Shown here piece by piece: positions 41,825 to 46,980 of a DNA stretch of 46,980 bases. The translations under genes and the position numbers were made by a program. A model generated the notes under the pieces. The model saw only the letters and a program-made list of their open reading frames with translations, was not told the origin of the DNA and searched no databases. Each line of letters starts with the position of its first letter. The stretch's first letter is position 1. Origin of the DNA: Flavobacterium sp. UBA4098 (lineage in GTDB: Bacteria; Bacteroidota; Bacteroidia; Flavobacteriales; Flavobacteriaceae); assembly GCA_002382495.1 (NCBI GenBank), contig DFXW01000024.1:1-46980 (forward strand). Direction: 5' to 3'.

Positions 41825-43441
41825 ATGGCTACAATAGTAACAATGCCTCGTTTGAGCGATACAATGACAGAAGGAACGGTGGCTACTTGGCTTAAAAAAG
41901 TCGGAGATAAAGTTAGCGAAGGAGATATCTTAGCAGAAATCGAAACAGATAAAGCAACAATGGAATTCGAATCCTTCAATGAAGGAACTCTTTTACATAT
42001 CGGTATTCCGGCAGGAGAAACTGCACCTGTAGATTCTTTATTAGCTATTATAGGAAATGAAGGAGAGGATATTTCATCATTACTAACTGGCGGTGCTACT
42101 ACAGTAGCAGCTCCAGTAGTTGAAACAGCAACAATAACTGAAACAAAAACAGAAGCAGCACCTGCCGCTTCACTTCCAGAAGGAGTAATTGTTGTAACAA
42201 TGCCTCGTTTGAGCGATACAATGACGGAAGGTACAGTTGCGACTTGGTTGAAAAAAGTAGGCGATACAGTAGCAGAAGGCGATATACTTGCTGAAATCGA
42301 AACTGACAAAGCAACTATGGAGTTCGAGTCATTCAATGCAGGAACATTATTATACATTGGAATTCAAGAAGGAAATACAGCACCAGTAGATAGTTTATTA
42401 GCTATTGTTGGTCCTGCAGGAACGGATATTAGCGGCGTAGCTGACAACTTCAAAGTGGGTGGCACTACTGCTGTTGCTAAAGAAGAAACTACTGCTGCCC
42501 CAGTTGAAAAAGCGGCTCCAGTTACTCAAGAAGCTGCTGTAGACGGACAGCGCATTTTGGCTTCGCCTTTAGCTAAAAAAATAGCTAATGACAAAGGTAT
42601 CCAATTGTCTCAAGTAAAAGGCTCCGGAGAAAACGGACGTATCGTAAAAAGCGATATCGAAAACTTTACTCCATCTGCAACAAGTGCAACAACTGCTGCA
42701 ACACAACCTCAAGAAACTGCTAAAGCTGCAGCGCCACAAGTATTTGTGCCTGCAGGTGAAATTTTTACAGAAGAAATTAAAAATTCGCAAATGCGTAAAA
42801 TCATTGCGAAACGTTTAGCTGAATCTTTATTTACTGCTCCTCACTACAATTTATCAATTGAAGTTACCATGGACGAAGCAATGAAATCAAGAGCAGTAAT
42901 TAATAGTGTTCCTGATACCAAAGTGTCTTTTAACGATATGGTAATTAAAGCCTGTGCATCAGCATTGAAAAAACACCCAATCATTAATTCACAATGGAGA
43001 GAAGATGCTATTATCATCAATCACCATGTAAATATTGGGGTAGCTGTAGCTGTAGAAGACGGATTAGTTGTACCTGTATTACGATTTACTGATGCGATGA
43101 GTTTGTCTCAAATTGGCGCAAGCGTAAGAGATTTAGCTGGTAGAGCCAAAAACAAAAAATTACTGCCTAACGAAATGGAAGGAAGTACATTTACCGTTTC
43201 AAACCTTGGTATGTTTGGTATCACTGAGTTCAACTCAATCATTAACCAACCTAACTCAGCTATCCTATCTGTAGGAGCAATTGTTGAGAAACCAGTAGTT
43301 AAAAACGGACAAATTGTCGTTGGAAACACAATGATGTTATCATTAGCTTGCGATCACCGTACCATTGACGGTGCGACTGGAGCACAGTTTTTACAAACAT
43401 TAAAACAATATATCGAAAATCCAGTTACCATGCTGGCTTAA
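41825..43441 (+). CDS. Pyruvate dehydrogenase E2, dihydrolipoamide acetyltransferase
   Basis: 538 residues. Two N-terminal lipoyl domains carry ETDKATMEFES with lysines K43 and K162; Ala/Thr/Glu-rich linkers separate them. A subunit-binding domain (about 240-275, ILASPLAKKIANDKG) precedes the catalytic acetyltransferase domain (about 310-538) with DHRTIDG (H511, D515). It moves the acetyl group to CoA at the core of the complex. The two lipoyl-domain coding regions share a 32-base identical run, indicating duplication or conversion. It ends at a terminator. Confidence 0.96.
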   Translation: MATIVTMPRLSDTMTEGTVATWLKKVGDKVSEGDILAEIETDKATMEFESFNEGTLLHIGIPAGETAPVDSLLAIIGNEGEDISSLLTGGATTVAAPVVETATITETKTEAAPAASLPEGVIVVTMPRLSDTMTEGTVATWLKKVGDTVAEGDILAEIETDKATMEFESFNAGTLLYIGIQEGNTAPVDSLLAIVGPAGTDISGVADNFKVGGTTAVAKEETTAAPVEKAAPVTQEAAVDGQRILASPLAKKIANDKGIQLSQVKGSGENGRIVKSDIENFTPSATSATTAATQPQETAKAAAPQVFVPAGEIFTEEIKNSQMRKIIAKRLAESLFTAPHYNLSIEVTMDEAMKSRAVINSVPDTKVSFNDMVIKACASALKKHPIINSQWREDAIIINHHVNIGVAVAVEDGLVVPVLRFTDAMSLSQIGASVRDLAGRAKNKKLLPNEMEGSTFTVSNLGMFGITEFNSIINQPNSAILSVGAIVEKPVVKNGQIVVGNTMMLSLACDHRTIDGATGAQFLQTLKQYIENPVTMLA

Positions 43442-43463
43442 GATTAAGTATGTGATGTAATTG

Positions 43464-43496
43464 ATCCCGTTTTGATAAATCAGAACGGGATTTTTA
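43464..43496 (+). terminator. Rho-independent terminator after the E2 gene
   Basis: ATCCCGTT ... AACGGGAT stem with inner TTTGAT/AAATCA pairing potential, followed by TTTT. Confidence 0.8.
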
Positions 43497-43543
43497 CTTT
43501 TAACATCTAAGATTTAGTAATTTTAAAGTCTCATACAAAAACA

Positions 43544-44791
43544 ATGAAACCAACTATTACAATTATCGGTGCTGGTATTTCAGGCTTAACGGCTGCTGTG
43601 TATTTACATCAAAAAAACTACAACGTACAAATTCTTGAGGCTACTGATCGTGTAGGAGGACGAATCAAAACAGATAGTATAGATGGGTTTCGATTAGATA
43701 GAGGATTTCAGGTTTTGCTCACTGACTATCCGGAAACGAAAGCGCTTTTAGATTATCAAAAATTAAACTTGAAACCCTTCTTACCAGGAGCAACCGTACT
43801 CTTTGAGGGTGGACAATTTGACATTGCTGATCCGTTCAGAAGACCTACTGCCCTTTTTGCTACATTATTTGCACCCGTAGGAAGCTTAAAAGACAAGATT
43901 CAAACCTTTTGGTTAAAGCTTAAATTAGTCCGTCTTTCAAACTCAGTTATTTTTAAACAACCCGAAACTGATACTTATTCGCAATTGAAAAGATATGGCT
44001 TTAGCCAAAAAATGATTGATCGTTTTTACAAACCTTTTTTCTCTGGAATATTTTTAGAAAATGAATTGACAACATCTAGCAATATGTTTGACTTTGTGAT
44101 GAAACAATTTTCAACTGGTGATGCTGCGATACCAGAACTTGGCATGGAAGAAATTCCAAAACAACTAGCTGCACTACTTCCTGAAAATTCAATTCAATTT
44201 GAAACAAAAGTAACAGCGATTGAAAATAATACAATCTATTTAGAAAATGGTTCAGAAATGATTTCAGACATCATAGTAATTGCAACAGAAGCAACTGGTT
44301 TAGCGGGTAATTATATTGCCCAACAAAAACAACAATCCCATTCCGTTACTACTGTCTATTTTGAAGCAACAAAAGCACCAACAAACCAAGCTGTTGTCAT
44401 TTTAAATGCTTCTGAGAACAAAAAATGGGTAAATAATCTCACCGTGATGTCGAATATTTCGAACAAATATGCCCCAGATGGAAAAGTGCTACTATCCATA
44501 TCCTATAATGGCATACCCGAAATAGAAGATACAATTGTAGCGGAGAATATGAAAGCTGAGCTAAAGCAATGGTATGGAAATCTAGTTGACGATTGGAAGA
44601 TGTTGAAAACCTACCGCATTCAGTATGCTTTACCAAATCAAGATAGCGTTAGCGATGAACTAACTAAAACTGACATGAAAATCAACGACAATCTTTTCAT
44701 ATGTGGAGACCATTTGATGAATGGCTCTATAAATGCCGCTATGAAATCAGGACGACTTGTGGCTGCATTAATTGATGAAAAGAAAAAATAG
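43544..44791 (+). CDS. FAD-dependent amine oxidase-like oxidoreductase
   Basis: 415 residues. An N-terminal FAD-binding Rossmann fold, IIGAGISGLTAAVYLHQKN (6-24), is followed by EATDRVGGRIKTDSIDGFRLDRGFQ, the GG-doublet motif of amine oxidase/phytoene desaturase-like proteins. The C-terminal FAD closure is LFICGDHLMNGSINAAMKSG. No signal peptide, so it is cytosolic or membrane-associated. The family covers monoamine oxidases, protoporphyrinogen oxidase and carotenoid desaturases; no carotenoid or haem genes are beside it, so the substrate is not known. It converges on the glycosyltransferase gene, 4 bases apart. Confidence 0.87.
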   Translation: MKPTITIIGAGISGLTAAVYLHQKNYNVQILEATDRVGGRIKTDSIDGFRLDRGFQVLLTDYPETKALLDYQKLNLKPFLPGATVLFEGGQFDIADPFRRPTALFATLFAPVGSLKDKIQTFWLKLKLVRLSNSVIFKQPETDTYSQLKRYGFSQKMIDRFYKPFFSGIFLENELTTSSNMFDFVMKQFSTGDAAIPELGMEEIPKQLAALLPENSIQFETKVTAIENNTIYLENGSEMISDIIVIATEATGLAGNYIAQQKQQSHSVTTVYFEATKAPTNQAVVILNASENKKWVNNLTVMSNISNKYAPDGKVLLSISYNGIPEIEDTIVAENMKAELKQWYGNLVDDWKMLKTYRIQYALPNQDSVSDELTKTDMKINDNLFICGDHLMNGSINAAMKSGRLVAALIDEKKK

Positions 44792-44795
44792 CAAA

Positions 44796-46031
44796 CTACA
44801 TTTTTCTATTTTTTTCTTCTATCCATCGCGACAGGTATTTAGTACTTTGCAAAGTATGATGCATCAACATTTGACCAATAAAATTTTTGCGTCGGTGTTG
44901 TACCAAATTCAATAGCAACAAAGACAATCTTGTTTCAAATTCATCTTCAAAAAGTTCTTTCAAATACCGTTGCTTGATAATTGAAAATCCATTATGTTGA
45001 CTTTGTTTCCAGTATATTTCATCCTGATACAATTGGACAGCAGCAGTAGCAAATTCTTGCGAATCATCTTCAATACTCCCATTCCAATCTAAATCAGCAT
45101 GCATAGATTCTGCACCGATAGAAGTAGTAACAGAAGGGGTACCGTATTCCATTGCCTCTAGCAATTTACCTTTAATTCCGGCACCAAAACGAATTGGAGC
45201 CAAAAGAACACGCGCATTTGAAATAACCTCCTTAGCGCTTTCAGCCCTACCTTTTATTAAGAAACCATCCTTTTCATTATGTAACTGAAAAACCTTTTGC
45301 GAAGGATAAGCTCCATATATTTCAACAACTGCTGTTGGGAATTGCTTTCTAATAATAGGCCAAATTGTCTCTTTCAAATACTGAACTGCATTCCAATTGG
45401 GTTCATGCAGAAAATTACCTATAAAAACAAAATGTTGCCTTTGTATGTAGGGTAAAGGATTAGGATCAACAGTAGTAACAAGTAGAGGTAAATAATACAA
45501 AAGCGATGGATCAATATTAAATACAGACTGCAAAACCTCCATTTCATATTCAGAAACCATCAAAGCAACATCCGAACGTAAAATACTGGCAATTTCTCTT
45601 TTAGCTACATCCTCTTTCGTTAGATCTGAAATATCAAAATTCCGATTTGCCTTAAAAGCATTCTGTCGCGCTAACCGCAAACAATGCAAGTCTTCCGTAT
45701 CTAAAACTCGAACAGCATTTGGACAATGTTCTGCTACACGCCAACCAAATTGCTCTTCAATCATGAAACGATCAAATACTACCACATTGGGCTGCAATTC
45801 CTTTATATAAGAATCAAAACTAGAATCATTTAAAGCAATCGACACTTTATCTACATCGTAATCAGCAAGATTGACCATAAAATCACTATCCTGTGCGGGA
45901 CTAGCGAAAGTGATATCAAAACCCTGATTTTGAAACAACGAAATCAATTGTATCATTCTTCCACCTGCAGCAGAGGAATTGGGCTCAGGCCAAACAAAAC
46001 CAATTAGTAAGAGTTGTTTATTTGTATTCAT
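44796..46031 (-). CDS. GT-B glycosyltransferase (GT4-like)
   Basis: 411 residues from the ATG at 46031; an extension to 46094 adds 21 residues with no family match. A GT-B enzyme: N-terminal domain with LLLIGFVWPEPNSSAAGGRM (acceptor side), the inter-domain section FVFIGNFLHEPNWNAV, and a C-terminal donor domain with APIRFGAGIKGKLLEAMEYG, the family 4 E-x7-E-like nucleotide-sugar site, and TTSIGAESM. No membrane segment. The product is unknown; surface polysaccharide or glycoprotein modification is likely. Confidence 0.88.
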   Translation of the reverse strand: MNTNKQLLLIGFVWPEPNSSAAGGRMIQLISLFQNQGFDITFASPAQDSDFMVNLADYDVDKVSIALNDSSFDSYIKELQPNVVVFDRFMIEEQFGWRVAEHCPNAVRVLDTEDLHCLRLARQNAFKANRNFDISDLTKEDVAKREIASILRSDVALMVSEYEMEVLQSVFNIDPSLLYYLPLLVTTVDPNPLPYIQRQHFVFIGNFLHEPNWNAVQYLKETIWPIIRKQFPTAVVEIYGAYPSQKVFQLHNEKDGFLIKGRAESAKEVISNARVLLAPIRFGAGIKGKLLEAMEYGTPSVTTSIGAESMHADLDWNGSIEDDSQEFATAAVQLYQDEIYWKQSQHNGFSIIKQRYLKELFEDEFETRLSLLLLNLVQHRRKNFIGQMLMHHTLQSTKYLSRWIEEKNRKM

Positions 46032-46113
46032 GTATCCATTTTTCCGAACTACAAAATAATGGTAATTAAACGGAAAATCAATCCTATTTCCCAAAAATTG
46101 AACATAAAAAGAG

Positions 46114-46121
46114 TAATTTTG
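46114..46121 (+). promoter_or_regulatory. Putative -7 element of the miaE-like gene
   Basis: TAATTTTG matches TAnnTTTG and lies 20 bases before the ATG at 46142, leaving a short leader. The nearest TTG is only 13 bases upstream of the element, so the -33 is poor. Confidence 0.45.
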
Positions 46122-46141
46122 CTACACTAAATCTATAATTC

Positions 46142-46723
46142 ATGTTAGGACTTAAATTAGCAACTGATCCAAGATGGGTCAACATCGTCGAATCAAATAT
46201 TGAAGAAATCTTGACCGATCATGCTTGGTGCGAACAAAAAGCAGCCTCCAATGCTATTTATATCATCGTCAATAATTCAGAAAAAGAAGAATTGGTAACT
46301 GAAATGACTCGAATTGCATTAGAAGAAATGGAACATTTCCAAATGGTTCATACCATTATTAAAGAAAAGGGCTTGACATTGGGTCGTGAACGAAAAGATA
46401 ATTATGTCAACGATCTAGTCAAATTTGCAAAAAAAGACGGGAGTAGAAACGATGCCTTGGTCGAACGATTGTTGTTTGCCGCCATGATCGAAGCACGGAG
46501 CTGCGAACGCTTTAAAGTCCTTTCAGAAAACATTCAAGATCTCGAATTGGCAAAATTCTATAGAGACCTTATGATTTCTGAGGCAGGACATTACACTACC
46601 TTTTTAGGCTTCGCAAAAAAGTACCAAGACAACATCAATGTAGATACCCGTTGGAAAGAATGGATTGAATACGAATCGTCTATCATAGCCAATTACGGCA
46701 ATCGAGAAACCGTACACGGTTAA
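46142..46723 (+). CDS. miaE: tRNA-(ms2io6A)-hydroxylase MiaE-like
   Basis: 193 residues, ferritin-like four-helix diiron protein. It has two carboxylate/His patterns, EEMEHF and SEAGHY, plus EARSCERF, which give the diiron ligands of MiaE (hydroxylates the isopentenyl chain of ms2i6A37 in certain tRNAs). WVNIVESNIEEILTDHAWCEQKAAS is the usual MiaE start. It stands alone with its own terminator. Hydroxylation of tRNA is the family function and has not been shown here. Confidence 0.9.
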   Translation: MLGLKLATDPRWVNIVESNIEEILTDHAWCEQKAASNAIYIIVNNSEKEELVTEMTRIALEEMEHFQMVHTIIKEKGLTLGRERKDNYVNDLVKFAKKDGSRNDALVERLLFAAMIEARSCERFKVLSENIQDLELAKFYRDLMISEAGHYTTFLGFAKKYQDNINVDTRWKEWIEYESSIIANYGNRETVHG

Positions 46724-46726
46724 TCA

Positions 46727-46756
46727 AAAATCCTCAATTAGTAATTGGGGATTTTT
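46727..46756 (+). terminator. Rho-independent terminator after miaE
   Basis: AATCCTCAATTA / TAATTGGGGATT stem (one G-T pair) followed by a T run. Confidence 0.82.
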
Positions 46757-46792
46757 TTTATGCAGCACCTTTCTAGGTCCTGAACACTAGTT

Positions 46793-46840
46793 GTCCCGCT
46801 ATCCGCGCTACGCGGTAGCTAGCTCCTATCGGGGCTAGGT
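46793..46840. repeat. GC-rich REP-like palindromic element
   Basis: CCGCG-CTA-CGCGG hairpin (46803-46815) nested in GCTA-t ... TAGC and, further out, CCCG ... CGGG. It is far richer in GC than its surroundings and non-coding. It resembles intergenic palindromes I recall from Flavobacterium genomes, a memory not checked here. Confidence 0.6.
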
Positions 46841-46877
46841 TAGCTATTTGGTAATCGTAAATATTTTTCAAAAAGTA

Positions 46878-46979
46878 TTAAAACAAAAAACCCCGTTTGG
46901 TTAGAAACAGGGTTTTTAAAAGACCCGAGGCTTTAGCCGAATAGGCGAAGCAAAGGCGACATTTGAGCTTAAGAGGAGG
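46878..46979 (-). other. Ambiguous open frame at right edge (not a firm gene)
   Basis: A 33-codon reading frame enters from the right edge and ends at TAA 46880-46878. It includes LKCRLCFAYSAKASGLL. The last third overlaps a terminator-like hairpin, which suggests it is read-through of non-coding repeat sequence. The segment may belong to an intergenic repeat or to the 3' end of a gene outside the window. Confidence 0.3.
46885..46918. terminator. Bidirectional terminator near right edge
   Basis: AAAAACCC-C-GTTT pairs with AAAC-A-GGGTTTTT across a 6-base loop (one C-A mismatch); A tract left, T tract right. It probably ends a minus-strand gene lying to the right of the window. Confidence 0.65.
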
Positions 46980-46980
46980 A

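Noticed and set aside
41806..42357. 183-codon frame antisense to the E2 gene
   Set aside because: It is a low-complexity Ser/Val/Pro mirror of the repeated lipoyl-domain codons of a certain gene.
1..46980. CRISPR arrays, insertion sequences, prophage or integrative elements
   Set aside because: No regular short repeats with spacers, transposase, integrase or phage structural genes were seen on either strand.

Overview
The window looks like a chromosomal segment of a Flavobacterium-type member of the Bacteroidota. It is AT-rich and has a SusC/SusD polysaccharide utilisation locus (PUL). It carries the gliding and type IX secretion genes gldJ and porV. Many lipoprotein signals end in SC. Several promoters fit the Bacteroidota pattern TTG-N19-TAnnTTTG. 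No insertion sequence, prophage, integrase or CRISPR array was seen.

Region 1 (1-14925) is mostly housekeeping. It starts with the N-terminal end of a Tat-exported Gfo/Idh/MocA oxidoreductase, then a UbiA-like membrane protein, glycine decarboxylase gcvP and a truncated haemoglobin. A compact plus-strand run follows: ketoacyl-ACP synthase III, a methyltransferase-like protein, a family 2 glycosyltransferase, then the MlaE permease and MlaF ATPase of a lipid transporter. On the minus strand lie a SprT-like protein, a short-chain dehydrogenase and an acyl-CoA dehydrogenase. A TonB-like gene faces exbB-exbD across a shared terminator, and folC follows.

Region 2 (14943-35554) holds tRNA-Val(UAC), a sucrose-phosphorylase-like GH13 enzyme and a glycan PUL. 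The PUL runs on the minus strand as susC, susD, two PKD-type surface-binding lipoproteins, GH16, a secreted endonuclease/exonuclease/phosphatase (EEP) protein, two GH30 enzymes and GH3. It is flanked by a membrane-bound SusR-like regulator (propeller, Y_Y_Y, TM, HTH), divergent from susC, and by a NrtR-type regulator whose Nudix box has lost its catalytic residues. GH16 plus GH30 plus GH3 points to a beta-1,3/beta-1,6-glucan such as laminarin or fungal cell-wall glucan. The likely flow is: the lipoproteins bind the glucan, GH16 and the lipoprotein GH30 cut it at the surface, SusCD imports oligosaccharides with TonB-ExbBD energy, and periplasmic GH30 and GH3 release glucose.

Region 3 (35575-46980) holds murF and gldJ (minus), then porV, cytidine deaminase, and the pyruvate dehydrogenase E1-alpha and E2 genes (plus). 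An FAD amine-oxidase-like gene, a GT-B glycosyltransferase and miaE follow. The right edge carries a GC-rich REP-like element and an ambiguous reading frame running off the window. As I recall, porU lies between gldJ and porV in F. johnsoniae; here that interval is only 364 bp and holds no porU.

No wholly new system is proven. The strongest leads are the 17-bp direct repeat in the susC/regulator intergenic region, the secreted EEP protein inside a glucan PUL, the non-catalytic Nudix regulator beside it, and the missing porU.
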